In this document: positions 63,950 through 64,000 of the stretch, in pieces | Layout of the letters: each line of letters opens with the position of its first letter | Position numbering within the stretch: the stretch's first letter is position 1 | Assembly (NCBI GenBank): GCA_905221605.1 | Contig: CAJNDS010002580.1 | Location: forward strand, 30,001-94,000 | From: Symbiodinium natans | Lineage: Eukaryota > Sar > Dinophyceae > Suessiales > Symbiodiniaceae | Reading direction: 5' to 3' | Length of the DNA stretch: 64,000 bases | Notes under the pieces: model-generated | Database searches by the model: none | What the model was told of the DNA's origin: nothing | Seen by the model: the letters and a program-made list of their open reading frames with translations, nothing else | Program-made: the position numbers and the translations under genes

Positions 63950-64000
63950 TTGCTATCTCTCTGTCTCTCTCGCTGTCTCTCGCTGTCTCTCGCTGTCTCT
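63950..64000. repeat. TCTCTCGCTGTC 12-mer tandem repeat at window end
   Basis: At least three perfect copies of a 12-base unit preceded by degenerate CTCTGT units; the array is cut by the window edge. Confidence 0.9.

Noticed and set aside
1-64000. Bacterial origin suggested by the NodU-type genes
   Set aside because: Microexons with AG acceptors, telomere-like repeats and low coding density show a eukaryotic nuclear genome; the carbamoyltransferases may be of old bacterial ancestry but are embedded in it.

Overview
The window looks like nuclear DNA of a dinoflagellate, most likely Symbiodiniaceae-like. The recognisable genes are cut into very short exons, often 27-80 nt. Their introns repeatedly start with GC or GA instead of GT and end in AG, usually followed by G. 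Degenerate plant-type telomere repeats (TTTAGGG/CCCTAAA) are scattered through it. One gene starts with a two-part leader typical of dinoflagellate plastid proteins. There is no operon structure, ribosome binding site or recognisable rRNA.

Almost every gene I can name lies on the minus strand, as expected for the one-directional gene blocks of dinoflagellates. Going down that strand from high to low coordinates: a J-domain (DnaJ-like) first exon at 63.5-63.7 kb; an SH3/KOW-like exon pair at 59.6-59.9 kb; a nearly complete tRNA 2'-phosphotransferase (Tpt1/KptA) in at least eight exons at 54.5-57.3 kb; exons of unknown genes at 52.1-53.4 and 47 kb; the first three exons of a putative plastid-targeted protein at 44.3-44.9 kb; a multi-exon gene with faint DUF1769 resemblance at 34.4-36.7 kb; an intronless protein with six nearly identical acyl-CoA-binding (ACBP) domains at 31.6-33.7 kb; an intronless NodU/CmcH-type carbamoyltransferase at 27.0-29.1 kb; a divergent alkyl-DHAP synthase (ether-lipid enzyme) gene at 22.6-26.6 kb with a retrotransposon remnant in its large gap; a second copy of the carbamoyltransferase at 17.7-19.8 kb; and a CDKL5-like protein kinase in at least 16 exons at 7.1-11.1 kb, followed by tail exons down to 5.5 kb that include a Pro-Ala-Glu-Arg-Met pentapeptide repeat.

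The rest is mostly repeats. Two adjacent satellite arrays (158-bp units at 48.9-50.4 kb, about 145-bp units at 50.5-52.1 kb) share a core sequence. Telomere-like DNA lies at 40.0-40.9 kb and 62.1-62.3 kb, the latter flanked by inverted arrays of a roughly 70-bp unit. There are also a duplicated exon pair at 4.1-5.0 kb and many microsatellites. The genes do not form one pathway: kinase signalling, tRNA splicing, ether-lipid synthesis, acyl-CoA binding and carbamoyl transfer are separate jobs. Exon boundaries were read by eye from protein similarity, phase and AG acceptors; those given exactly are phase-consistent, others are marked approximate.
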